Shown here: positions 18,937 through 29,328 of the stretch, in pieces
Layout: every line of letters starts with the position of its first letter
Position numbering within the stretch: position 1 is the stretch's first letter
From: Tetranychus cinnabarinus
Taxonomy: Eukaryota; Arthropoda; Arachnida; Trombidiformes; Tetranychidae
Length of the DNA: 64,000 nt
Assembly: GCA_022266195.1 (NCBI GenBank)
Contig: WHVY01000009.1
Span: 1,488,001-1,552,000, forward strand
Direction of reading: 5' to 3'
The notes under the pieces: generated by a model
The model's database searches: none
Told to the model about the DNA's origin: nothing
Seen by the model: the letters and a program-made list of their open reading frames with translations, nothing else
Made by a program: the position numbers and the translations under genes

Positions 18937-19666
18937 CTATCCCATTAAGTCCATTATTTTAATATCAGCTGATACCTCATCGTAAGCTCGAAAATGCACA
19001 TTTGTTAATGGATGGTCAATATTGGAAGGTAATTTATCAACATCACAATGAAATCCAATACAGATTAAATCATCAAATAAAATCGAACTCTTTTGAGTAC
19101 TTTCAGCAATCTGGTTATTCAAAGTACCCTAACAAAGTTGATGTCCATAGTTAGAGGATAGTTTTTGACTGAAATGAAATACTTTGGTGGACCAGTTGAT
19201 TTTATAAACTTTAATACACCATCAGTTAACACAAATGTATAGTCGGATATTTGATCAAGTTTAGGTGAACATGAATTAGCTAATCTAACCAGATGAATTG
19301 ATACATTATGAAGCTTCTTCAGATCACCCAAGTACCACAATAATCAGCATTACCACTTAACAATATAATTGAACAATCTTGTCCAGCAACTTTAACAAAC
19401 TCTCGCATTAAGTCCAATATTCTAATATCAGCGGAATCTTTAACTCCATTATAAGCTTGAACAATATCAAAATCCAGAGCTATTAATGAATTATCAACAT
19501 TTGATGGTAACTTTTGAACATCACAGACGCAAAAGAAAAAGATTTCATCCAAATTGTAGGGTTTAATTATAGTTGATCGAATCAGGTCCACAATGGAATT
19601 AACTGATTGTCCTTCTGGTACATCGATATTTTGAATATCCCAAAACACAGCACAAGGTTTAGTCAT
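18937..19666 (-). pseudogene. Mosaic NYN-RRM pseudogene (N-terminal part only)
   Basis: Starts with an intact family beginning (M-T-K-P-C-A-V-F-W-D-I-Q-N at 19666). A one-base change then shifts frame inside the NYN domain (at the Y-C-G-T-W equivalent of Y-Y-G-T-L-S-D-L). A second frame covers the rest of the NYN domain and the first RRM strand. A third frame gives the rest of the RRM up to I-C-I-G-F, which then joins directly to an internal NYN segment of a B-type copy (D-V-D-K-L-P-S-N through S-A-D-I-K). That join is out of order and marks recombination between copies. Confidence 0.8.
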
Positions 19667-20740
19667 TGTTTAGCTATTAATAATAGGGTCTTCAATATAT
19701 TTTTTACCTGACTATGTTCTAGCATAGTTAGAAGTTTAATTTTTTTGCGATGGATTCCTCGCACCTTCAAATCCTTAAAAATAGATTTTAAAGAGTCATT
19801 TCAGGATAAACTCCGATTAATCCTAATTTTGACCTTTTACCCGTGATTTTCGTTATATTCTGGTACAAAATAAAGATTCAACGATATTTTTTCATATTTC
19901 TATATATTGTTAGTTTTCTTTTGTTGAGACAAATCTAATGATAGTATTTGTACATCTTTATCACTCATAGTTCATGAGAAATTCAATGTTTCCCCATGAC
20001 CCCTCGAAAGTCCCAGGCAAAGTGCTTACTGTACCTAAACTACTCAACCTATTATCTTCATTTTTGCTTTAAACATTTACTATACTCTTAATTCAACCAT
20101 TTAATATACCTGATTTCATATCATAAACCTAGAAACCATTTTGGCCCTTCGACTTGACCATTTTTGCCTGCCTTAGTTATTGACTCTTTGTCTTTTTGGT
20201 TTGGCTAGACTTTTGTTGTGAATTATTTTCATTTAAAAATGTTAGTTGAATTTGGCAACATAATCAGCAAAAAATTGCATATCTTTTATTCTCTAGTAAT
20301 TACACTGAATCAAAGCGTCTATCTATTGCATTATCTATCAGCATAAAGTCATTTCTTAAAGATAGACGAAAGGCATTTAATGTGAAAAGCCCTGCTTATT
20401 ACAGATATTCCTTCAACCTTATTTACTGGGGGAAAGCACTGGATGTGCTAATTGTTGAAAATTGAAAATTTAATTGTATTTCACATAGATGCCAGCACTT
20501 GAAAAGTACAGACACTTGGAAAAGCGTGTAAACGCTTTTTCATTATAAACTTTAATGTACAGTGTATAAAGTCCGTGAATGAAGTGTTGAGATTGAACCA
20601 ATCCATGAACTAGGGAAAACATTCTGTCAAACTCTGCAAAATCTTCAGACTCTGTAATTATTGAATTATTGAACCTTGATCTCCTTCTTCTCGAGTTTCA
20701 GGATCCAGCTGATGCATTTAACTGACAATGACTGGTCACA
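19667..20740. other. Spacer with duplicated B-type upstream region
   Basis: Bases 20400-20720 closely match 6200-6480 and 44100-44410, the upstream regions of B-type genes, including the palindrome and TATA-like box. Here the gene that should follow is missing: bases 20700 onward jump to C-terminal B-type remnants. Bases 19700-20400 show nothing recognisable. Confidence 0.55.
20520..20539 (-). promoter_or_regulatory. Orphan copy of the B-type upstream palindrome
   Basis: A-A-A-A-G-C-G and C-G-C-T-T-T-T arms, with T-T-T-A-T-A-C-A-C at 20562-20570, as upstream of 3293-6091 and 41526-43994. No intact gene follows, so this is probably a relic. Confidence 0.35.
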
Positions 20741-21620
20741 GACTGGTTGTCATTCCAACTGCTTCTCTGTAATTATAATTGAAATGGCCTAATGCACAGC
20801 ACTAGGGATGGAATGTACATTGGATGAAGATGATTCTGTTGAATTCGCCAATTTATTTGCCAACATTTTAGCAAATTTTGGTGGAAACCACTTTGGTACT
20901 TCACTTGCTCCATTAAACTCTGTAAAATAGGGAACTTTAGCGAGTGTTAATTTGTTGATGAAATGTGTGCTTCATATCGTGAATTGAATCTCAATTTGAC
21001 CACATCATACGAAGCTGTGGTAGCGAGCGGAATAACTTTGCTAAAGTTCACTAAAATTTTAACGGTTTGTTCGAGGGATAATTTAACCCAAGACAGCCAA
21101 TTATGAAAATTTGCATTAATGGTACACAGGCCGATGTTAGGATGATTGGCGTTACTAGAGCTTTGATTTTGTGAATTTGCTTGCGTATTCTTTTCTAGTT
21201 TTGGTTTAGCTGCGTTATCTACCTGCTAACTCGCTTCATTTGTGACTTTTGTTCACACGATGCAACATTGTATAGGCTTTCGTGGTATTTTGATGTTAAA
21301 TCAACCGATGGATCAGCAATGCTTGCGTCTGGATACATTATTTGAACATTTGAAAGACAATCTTGTGCATCAGATCTGAATACAAAGACAATCCAAAGAT
21401 ATGATTTGCGGGATAAAATAACTGACACATTGACTGTCTGATTGTTTAGTACAAGCGATACAAAACTCAAAAATTTTGCTAATATCGGTTTCATCTGAGT
21501 TGCTCATTTTGATGAATTTTAATTGGTACATTTCATTATTGCTTGTAGTCTCCAACGTCACGTAAGGCTTCACGCATTTCAATATTTCATAGAGGTGAGT
21601 CTAAATTCACTCAATTCAGG
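20741..21620 (-). pseudogene. Degraded B-type NYN-RRM pseudogene
   Basis: Contains the C-terminus (P-L-G-H-F region, 20741-20885), part of the V-I-P-L-A-T-T-A domain (20890-21120), and the second RRM-like unit with linker (21219-21582). The frames are inconsistent and large internal parts are deleted. Sequence and break pattern parallel 6971-8872, so the two descend from one already broken copy. Confidence 0.75.
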
Positions 21621-21639
21621 AAAACCTATCCAAATCTCT

Positions 21640-22230
21640 TAATCTTACAAAGTCTTTATGTGGTACATCAGCTAATTTGATTGAAAGGCAATGTAAATCA
21701 AGCTCTTGACTCATACACCAAGGATTGTCAGGAGGATAACAATTCTGTTCGTTCAGGTTTTTGTTCGTAATTTGTTGTTCAGTGATTCAAAATGTGAGAC
21801 TCTTAAACCTCGCAAATCAAAAGAGTCCTTCTTGTCAAGCATTTGTTGTTAATTTATTTCGGAATCGAAGTATTTTCTCATCGAAAATGACTTTTTTAGC
21901 TCCTAAATCGTATGATTTCTCAAACAGGTTATAAAGTAAAGACCATTTACTTGATAGATTGGTGGAGAATCCGGTAACTTATGCTTAATGACATTTCCTG
22001 ATTAAGATGTTTTGATTTCAAAAATGATCGTGTTCTTAATATTAGTGTTTTCAGACTTGATGTTAAATGTTTGATTAACTTGGCTTATTGAATGTGCATC
22101 CAATGACTTTTCTTGTAACACTTTAAATAGAGTTTCACTTTCTCCAGTATTTTGGACGATTTTGTGTTCAATTTCTTGCATCTTTGAATATTTATTCGTG
22201 GAATTGATGTATGAAGGTTTATTTATAATA
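21640..22230 (-). pseudogene. Decayed C-terminal part of A-type copy 22233-23384
   Basis: Linker and T-K-W-S-L-L-Y-equivalent segments of the A-type gene are recognisable in order on the reverse strand (I-W-I-G-F, S-Q-E-L-D-L, V-S-Q-like linker) with deletions and stops. It lies directly downstream of the 383-aa short frame and is its lost tail. Confidence 0.7.
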
Positions 22231-22232
22231 GA

Positions 22233-23384
22233 TTAATTATTATGTGAAGGAAAAGTCAAGTTGTTTCCTGAGAAAAGAGCAGTATTATTAATCGGTACAT
22301 ATGGCTTTGCAGTATTAGATACGATATTTTGCTCCTCACAAAACTGGATATTATAAGGATTTTTTTTACATGATAAACTGAGATCTGAAGGTGTTTCAGA
22401 TATGTAGGCATCGGAATAAATTATTTTGACTTTTGATAAAAAATTTTGTGCATCAGATTCGAGTGAGAAGACAATCCAAAGCGGTGATTTTCTTGATAAA
22501 ATACATTGAGTTCCAGTAGGTGCAGTACAAGCGACACAAAACTTGATGAATTTACTGTTATCAACTGAATCGCTTACGTTGGGTATCCTGATGAATGTTA
22601 ATTGTTTAACTTCACAGCATTGATTAGTTTTAGATTGTTTACTCTTTTCAATCTTGATGCTTTTTAATATATCAGCTAGGGGTGAATCTTTTATCAATTC
22701 AGCCCTTAAAGAAAGTCGAGGATATCGCGATCCATTTAACTGTTGGATGGCCTTTTCAGCAAGGCACAGAGAAGGAAATCCAATACAAATTGAATTACCG
22801 TAGAGGATGGCACTGTTTTCAATACTTCCTTGTGCAATATCATTGATTTCATTCATCAATTGATTGCTGTTAGCTGACGGAGAGCGATTTACAACTGAAA
22901 TGAAATACTTTGGTGCACCAGTTGATTTGATCGACTTTAATACACCATCATTCAACATGAATATGTAGTCAGATATTTCTTCAAGTTTAGGTGAGTACAA
23001 ATCAGTTAATCCAATAAGATGAATTGATACATTATGAAGTTTCTTCAGATCACTCAAAGTACCATAATAATCCACATCACCACTCAACAATATAATTGTA
23101 CAATCTTGTCCAGCAACTTTGACGAATCTTCTCATTAAATCCAATATTTTGATATCAACGGAATCTCTGAACCCGTTATAAGCTTGAAAATCCAAATGTC
23201 TCAATGACTCATCATTGGCAGATAATTTATGAACATCACAAACACAAAAGAAAAAGATTTCATCCAAATTGTAAGGCTTAATGATGGTTGATCGAATCAG
23301 GTCCACAATGGAATCAACTGTTTGTCCTTTTGGTACACCGCTATTCTCAATGTCCCAAAACACAGCACAGGGTTTAGCCATCAT
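22233..23384 (-). CDS. NYN-domain/RRM protein, short form (383 aa), A-type
   Basis: NYN domain at residues 1-155 with Asp11 (F-W-D-I-E-N), Asp77 (S-V-D-I-K) and Asp103 (S-G-D-V-D-Y-Y), all three acidic positions retained. An RRM-like domain follows (Y-F-I-S-V start, S-I-C-I-G-F strand), then a second RRM-like unit with C-I-L-S-R-K and L-W-I-V-F-S. It has exactly the same length as the copy at 465-1616 and ends at the same aligned stop (P-S-x-x-N then TAA), upstream of decayed tail sequence. The frame is clean, so it may be expressed as a compact NYN-RRM protein. Alternatively it may be a pseudogene that inherited an old stop. Confidence 0.72.
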   Translation of the reverse strand: MMAKPCAVFWDIENSGVPKGQTVDSIVDLIRSTIIKPYNLDEIFFFCVCDVHKLSANDESLRHLDFQAYNGFRDSVDIKILDLMRRFVKVAGQDCTIILLSGDVDYYGTLSDLKKLHNVSIHLIGLTDLYSPKLEEISDYIFMLNDGVLKSIKSTGAPKYFISVVNRSPSANSNQLMNEINDIAQGSIENSAILYGNSICIGFPSLCLAEKAIQQLNGSRYPRLSLRAELIKDSPLADILKSIKIEKSKQSKTNQCCEVKQLTFIRIPNVSDSVDNSKFIKFCVACTAPTGTQCILSRKSPLWIVFSLESDAQNFLSKVKIIYSDAYISETPSDLSLSCKKNPYNIQFCEEQNIVSNTAKPYVPINNTALFSGNNLTFPSHNN

Positions 23385-25053
23385 TATAATAGTAGTGTGT
23401 TTTGCAATTAGTTTTGGAGGCTGATCAAAAGATAGTTATAAAATTCAAAAGAAATGAGACTCAATTATGTGATCCGAAAAATGACTACTTTACCAATGGA
23501 TGGATTTTATTAACATAGTAATTGAATTTTTAGCACATTAATTAGAAAAAATTGATATGAAACTAACTGTAATAAACACTTTTTAATAGGTTGTGGGTGT
23601 GAATTGATTAGTGAATCCATTATCATGAATGACTGACGAGGTATCGTGAGTGAAACATGAAATTTTCAAACAATGAAATAATATCTGCTCAGCAAATCTC
23701 TCTCTAAATATCATATGATATCATTTTTATCACATTAGCAGAAATATTTAAAAGAAAAATAAAAATGAAATCCATTTTGAATAGTTGCATGAATTTTCCA
23801 TCTTAAAATGAATTGACAAAAGTTTATAAGTTGAAACTTAATCGAATAAATATACAGCGGGCGTAGCAAAGCGCAGCGAAGATGCTAACTTGTAATACTT
23901 CCATTGAATCAATTCCTCTTTCAATTTTTCGAAGACGAAAATCTCGAAAACGTTAGTGTTCTTGGACTTGATATTTTAAACATGGCCCATTCAAGACGGT
24001 TTTAGAAGCTGAGAGGTAATTTCAGGTCAAAAATCACTTTCATCATTCAGCGTTCATCATTTATTTATTTTATATGTTTTATTTTTTTGGTTATCTGTGT
24101 ATATTAGTTCGGATATGTTGGAATAGTTTTGATCTAACATTCAAATGTAGTCCTAACCTAGTCATGAGTAAGCCTCATTATTGGTCAATTATGGAGCTAG
24201 AGTTATTTTAAGTTTGGTCGAGTTAAGTTCGTTGCAAAGTGCTTTTTGCCTGTGAGCATTCTGGCTTTTGCTTTCTACTACGCAAAAATGAAAGCAAAAT
24301 CAAATTCATTGTAAGGTGTGAAAGTTTTTTAACCTAATATTGAATAAAAATGAAATGAATTTCCATGAAAAGCTAATCAGCTGGTACCGAATCAGCTCAA
24401 CGATGGAATCAACTGATTGTCCTTTTGGTACTCCAACATTTTGAATATCCCAAAACACTGCATACATTCGCTTAGCCATTTTAGCTTAAAACACTTGATA
24501 CATCAAAAATCACTGCCTGTTCTCATTCAATTGATTCAATGAACAGGCATTAATTGACAATAACATCTAACCATCTGAATAAAATTATGGTAAATCCATT
24601 CTGTAACTATGGGTTAGTCATGTGTCATTGAACTAACTGTAATCTCATTAAGAAAATTAAGTTAAGTTGTGAAATCGAAATATAGCTTATAATATTGATG
24701 CACGAAAATATCTATTAAATTGCTGCGAACTGCTAACAGTGTCCATACTATGTTCCAAGTTGAATAGTTCAAAATCGTCTTAAATATTTTCTTGATAATA
24801 AATTGTAAATAAAAGATGAAAAGCTTCTTATTACAAGAATTTTTTGATGCAACACGTGAAATATTTCTAGACCAATCTTAATTCAGTTCGATTGCTATTG
24901 ATGGTTTACCTGTGTATTAATAAGGTACTTATGACTGGCTTATCAATAATTTTAAAATTAAATCGAAACCCAAATATCTTCACGTATTAGACCTGAAGGA
25001 ACATGAAAGATTCGTCAAAATACGGGTTTATTAAGATTTTATAAGGTTTCATT
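23385..25053. other. Spacer with A-type upstream repeat and a short gene fragment
   Basis: Bases 23640-24300 match 1780-2480 and 40070-40560. A stretch at 24375-24480 is an N-terminal gene fragment (listed separately). Bases 24830-25053 are the 3' flank of the next A-type gene and recur inverted at about 10460-10630 and degraded at 50240-50420. Confidence 0.5.
24375..24480 (-). pseudogene. NYN-domain N-terminal fragment (about 35 codons)
   Basis: From the Met at 24480 the reverse strand reads M-A-K-R, then the conserved V-F-W-D-I-Q-N-V-G-V-P-K-G-Q-S-V-D-S before homology stops. It includes the first catalytic Asp only. Its 5' side resembles the upstream regions of the 49599 and 61768 genes (C-A-A-G-T-G-T-T), but with a stop in the frame that is open there. 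This supports the A-K-P-C Met as the true family start. Confidence 0.6.
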
Positions 25054-28000
25054 TTAAAAGCAAGTAAAAGAGCTTGAATTGCAGTATTTTTTGGGTTTGA
25101 TTCCTACTTCTTCTCTGTGACAATAATTAAAGTGTCCTAAAGGGACATATGGGTGAACATAGCCATTAACCGCACATGGATTTACATTTTTGATCTGCTT
25201 TCCACTTGATATCCTTTTAGAGACCTTTAAGGCCACGCATAAGGGAACTTGGTCCATGTAATTTATTCGCTCTTCTACTTCAACGCCAATAGTTATATCA
25301 TGTTCGTCATTCTCATGTAATAATTTGAACTCTAAATTACCAATTCTAACTTTTGCTATGTTTCCTTTGACTAAATCCTCAACTTCAACCCAAATTTTAT
25401 CTTCAAATTCAATGTAAACTGTGTAGCCCATTTCTGTCAAATTCATTTTGATTATTGAGATCATACTTGGAGTAAATTTTGATCCAGTTTTGGGTGAAAT
25501 CACAAGATAACATTGTGGATATATGACTGAATTGGGAGCATAAATACTAAGCCAAGGTTTGCTGTCTTTCACTGGAGTGACCATTGTTGAGGTTGCATCC
25601 ATTTCATTGAAGTTATTTTGTGTTTGAATAATTTTCTCAAGTACCTTTCGTTGATCATTAATGATATAAAACTCACGAGTGGTGAACCATGCATCTGATT
25701 TCTCCACTAGTGATGCTTTCATTCTCAGTTGCAGCCAGCAGACTTCATCATATCTTAAATTATTGATGAAATGACATGCTGTGTTTGCTTCAACCCATGA
25801 ACTGAAAACGAAATCAACCTGCGTCATTGATGCTATTCCAGCAATGGGTATAACTTTTGCAAACTTGACGAGGAGTTTGATTACTTGGGAAAGGTTTAAT
25901 TGAGGATAACAAGACGAGCATATGTACATCAGACCTTGAACCTGCACGAAAAACCACCTCTTATCCGATTCTTGTTCTGTTTCCATTAACGATTTCATTA
26001 CTTGAAATATTTGTGGCTTCTCATCCAACTTTTGACTTGAATGCAATGCATTTGAAAGAAATGCTAAGTCATAAGCATCTCCAACCAAATCATCAAGAAC
26101 AATTGATTCCAAAAGTTCTTTCGAAGGCTTAGCCTTTTCAACAGACTTGTATGGATACCGCAATAACCTCAGTACATGTCTACATGAATCTTCGCAAATA
26201 ACTTCATCAGGAAAACCTATCCAAATCTCTTCTGAGAGCGATTTTATGAAAATAGATTCCCATTGCTCTAATAAAATTTTGATTTGATGAACAAAGTACG
26301 AGTGATGTTGATCATCCAATTTGATTAAAAGGCAATGTAAATCAAGCTCTTGACTCAAACACCAAGGATTGTAAGAAGGATAACTATTCATTTTGTTCGT
26401 AACTTGCTGTTCAAGTGAATCAACATGTGCGACTCTTAAACCTCGCAAATCAAGTGAGTCCTTCTTGTCAAGCATTTGTTGGTAATTTATTTCGGAATCG
26501 AAGTGCAAACAGAATATATTTCTATCGAAAAGGACTTTTTTAGCTCCTAAATCGTATGATTGCTCGTACAGATTATAAAGTAAAGACCACTTAGTTGATA
26601 GATTCGTATTAACAGGAGATTCGCAATGAAAAAACATTTTAAAATTGGACTTCACTTGAGAGACTGATGAAGAAACGGGTAACTCGTGTTTTACGTCACT
26701 TCCTGGTTTAGATGGTTCAACTGCATTAATAGTTGCATCCTTAATACTAGTGATCTCAGACTTTATGTTAAATGTTTGATTAACTTGGCTTATTGAATGT
26801 ACATCCAATGCCTTTTCTTGTGACACTTTGAATAGAGTTTCAACTTCTCCAGTATTTTGGACGATTTCGTGTTCAATTTCCTGCATATTTGAAGTATTAT
26901 CCAAGGAATTGATACTCGAAGGTTTAACAAAGTGATTATCAATATTATCTGAAAATGGTAAAGTCAAGATGATCTCTGTACAAACAGCAGTGTTACTCGG
27001 CACATCTAGCTTTGGAGTGTTAGAGAAGGTACTTTGTTCATCAAAAAACTGAACAATATAAGGATTTTCTAAGCATTGTAAAGTCAGATCTGAAGGTGGC
27101 TCAGAAATGACTGCATCTGGATATAATATTTGAACTTTTGACAGACAATCTTGAGCATGAGATCTGAATGAGAAGACAATCCAAAGAGATGATTTTCTTG
27201 ATAAAATACATTGACTTCCAGTAGGTGCAGTACAAGCGACACAAAACTTGATGAATTTACTGTTATCAACTGAATCGCTTGCATCGGGCATCCTGATGAA
27301 TGTCAACTGTTTCACCTCACAGCATTTATTAGCTTTAGTTCGTTTACTCTTTTCAATCTTGATGCTTTTTAAAATATCAGTTAAAGGCGAATCTTTTATC
27401 ATTTCAGCCTTCAAAAAGTGTCTATGATATCGAGATCCGTTTACTTGTTCGATGGCCTTTTCAGCATTCCATAAGGTAGGAAATCCAATACAAATTAAAT
27501 TATTGTGAAGGATGGCACTGTTTTCAATACTCCCAATGGCCTTAGAATTCAATTCATGCATCACTTGACTGATGTTAACTGAAAGAGGATAGTTTTGCAT
27601 CGAAATGAAATACTTTGGTGGACCAGCTGATTTTATAAACTTTAATATACCATCAGTTAACACAAATGTGTAGTCAGATATTTGATCAAGTTTAGGTGAA
27701 CATGAATTAGCTAATCTAACGAGATGAATTGATACATTATGAAGCTTCTTCAGATCACTCAAAGTACCATAATAATCAGCATCACCACTTAACAATATAA
27801 TTGTACAATCTTGTCCAGAAAATTTAACAAACTTTCTCATTAGTTCCATTATTTTGTCATCAGCTGAATCTTTAACTCCATTATAAGCTTGAACAATATC
27901 AACATCCAGAGCTATTAATGAATGGCCAATATTTTCAGGTAATTTATGAACATCACAGACACAAAAGAAAAAGATCTCATTTAAATTCTGAGGTTTAATT

Positions 28001-28098
28001 ATAGTTGACCGAATCTGATTGACGATGGTATCAACTGATTGTCCTTTTGGTACATCGATATTCTCAATGTCCCAAAACACAGCACAAGGTTTACCCAT
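25054..28098 (-). CDS. NYN-domain/multi-RRM protein, full-length A-type (1014 aa)
   Basis: The most complete A-type member, in one exon. The NYN domain is residues 1-158 with Asp10 (F-W-D-I-E-N), Asp80 (S-A-D-D-K) and Asp106 (S-G-D-A-D-Y-Y). The D-D-K form matches vertebrate MARF1. RRM-like domain 1 spans about 162-238 and domain 2 about 265-330. A Ser/Thr-rich linker of about 130 residues (V-S-Q-E-K-A-L-D, S-Q-V-N-Q-T-F-N) is absent from B-type proteins. Then come the T-K-W-S-L-L-Y/G-A-K-K-V unit, the E-I-W-I-G-F-P-D-E unit, the V-I-P-I-A unit and a last RRM-like unit (M-I-S-I-I-K-M-N-L, F-E-D-K-I-W-V). It ends with P-L-G-H-F-N-Y-C-H-R-E-E. An RNA-binding endoribonuclease role is inferred. 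A retrotransposon inserted 241 bp upstream of the start separates the gene from its conserved upstream block. Confidence 0.88.
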   Translation of the reverse strand: MGKPCAVFWDIENIDVPKGQSVDTIVNQIRSTIIKPQNLNEIFFFCVCDVHKLPENIGHSLIALDVDIVQAYNGVKDSADDKIMELMRKFVKFSGQDCTIILLSGDADYYGTLSDLKKLHNVSIHLVRLANSCSPKLDQISDYTFVLTDGILKFIKSAGPPKYFISMQNYPLSVNISQVMHELNSKAIGSIENSAILHNNLICIGFPTLWNAEKAIEQVNGSRYHRHFLKAEMIKDSPLTDILKSIKIEKSKRTKANKCCEVKQLTFIRMPDASDSVDNSKFIKFCVACTAPTGSQCILSRKSSLWIVFSFRSHAQDCLSKVQILYPDAVISEPPSDLTLQCLENPYIVQFFDEQSTFSNTPKLDVPSNTAVCTEIILTLPFSDNIDNHFVKPSSINSLDNTSNMQEIEHEIVQNTGEVETLFKVSQEKALDVHSISQVNQTFNIKSEITSIKDATINAVEPSKPGSDVKHELPVSSSVSQVKSNFKMFFHCESPVNTNLSTKWSLLYNLYEQSYDLGAKKVLFDRNIFCLHFDSEINYQQMLDKKDSLDLRGLRVAHVDSLEQQVTNKMNSYPSYNPWCLSQELDLHCLLIKLDDQHHSYFVHQIKILLEQWESIFIKSLSEEIWIGFPDEVICEDSCRHVLRLLRYPYKSVEKAKPSKELLESIVLDDLVGDAYDLAFLSNALHSSQKLDEKPQIFQVMKSLMETEQESDKRWFFVQVQGLMYICSSCYPQLNLSQVIKLLVKFAKVIPIAGIASMTQVDFVFSSWVEANTACHFINNLRYDEVCWLQLRMKASLVEKSDAWFTTREFYIINDQRKVLEKIIQTQNNFNEMDATSTMVTPVKDSKPWLSIYAPNSVIYPQCYLVISPKTGSKFTPSMISIIKMNLTEMGYTVYIEFEDKIWVEVEDLVKGNIAKVRIGNLEFKLLHENDEHDITIGVEVEERINYMDQVPLCVALKVSKRISSGKQIKNVNPCAVNGYVHPYVPLGHFNYCHREEVGIKPKKYCNSSSFTCF

Positions 28099-28339
28099 TT
28101 TTATGTCAGTATTATGTATTGAAATTAATTTTGGAGGTTGATCAAGAAATAATTATATAAAACTTAACTGTGTGATCTGAAAAATATTAATAACTTCTCT
28201 ACCAATTGATGGATTTTATTAACATAGTGATTGAATTATCAGAACATCAATTAGAATAAAATTAACATGAAACTGTTAATGCCTGTAAATACACCGTTAA
28301 AAGGGTGTAAATTGATTAAAAAATTTCATTATTGTCATG

Positions 28340-29293
28340 TGAAAGGTTCGGTTACGGTAGCTATCTGATTAGAAGGCTGCAATACTTGCTTTCACTACAA
28401 GTTTTAAGTTCGTATCAAGGACCGATCTTGTATGTCCTAGCTGATTTGTACATGCACAAAGTGTTGAAGAGATCTCTTGAGAGATGGAACACAATTCAAT
28501 GAGAATACTGAGAATTACTGGAAGTAACTTTATTGAAATTATAACTGAATTAAGAATATAAGAAGACTTCATAAAGAAGGTTTGGATATTTCTTGAGAAA
28601 TAAAGGTTTAATTGAAACAATGAATTAAACAGAAGGGTGACTTACAAAAATTGAAAGTGAATTGAAATTAAGAGAAATTTGGTTTTTTATACCAACTGAA
28701 AAACAAAAGGATAATTTTGGAGGGAAACAGTTTGAAAGGGATAAGATTTCTCTGTCGACAGTTGTCTAACTTTTGGGTTACAATATGGTGACTAAAAAAG
28801 GTCTTATTAGTAATTAGCGTTGTTAAAGCTACTGTGCTTTACCCATTACAAGTCTTAGACATAGATATCTCTTGAGAGATAAGAGTAGCCTTTTTAGTGC
28901 TTTTGAGATTAAAACTAAGGTGAAGTAAAAGTTGAAAATAAAGCAAAATTAGAAAGGTAAATTTGGTACTCTTTCTTTTTGACACTCAAATTTCAACTTT
29001 AAGTTTTAAGACTTAGTTAACCAAGATTGTGGTCAACTTAACATGGATTAGTTCAGCTAATTATTTGGTTTTAAGATTACAATTAGACTTAGCACTTAGA
29101 TTGGCATGAGGCTGAATATTGGACAGAGGAAATCAATATTGCTTGAGCAATTAAATCAAAATTAGGTTTATGAAAAACAATTGAATTGAATTAAATGAAT
29201 GATTAATTGAATGAGAGAAAGATTGAATTCAGAGATTCAAAGTCAAAGAGAGATGCATTGATTAAATTCAGTAACCAAGAATTTTACCCTACA
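28340..29293 (-). repeat. 3' LTR (954 bp)
   Basis: Same length and, as far as read, same sequence as 39104-40057. On the reverse strand it holds a TATA box (T-A-T-A-A-A-A-A-A at about 28682-28690) and a poly-A signal A-A-T-A-A-A at 28529-28534 about 150 bases later, a usual U3-R layout. The 83-codon frame inside it is not considered coding. Confidence 0.92.
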
Positions 29294-29305
29294 CTTCCCT
29301 GAATT
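29294..29305 (-). promoter_or_regulatory. Putative polypurine tract
   Basis: The reverse strand reads A-A-T-T-C-A-G-G-G-A-A-G immediately before the 3' LTR, the place where plus-strand DNA synthesis is primed. It is short and interrupted, so it is identified by position rather than composition. Confidence 0.4.
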
Positions 29306-29328
29306 TAAGACCTTGATCCTTATTGAAT

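Noticed and set aside
28369..28620. Identical 83-codon frames in both LTRs (also 39133-39384)
   Set aside because: Identity comes from the LTR duplication. The frame overlaps U3/R signals and has no protein features.
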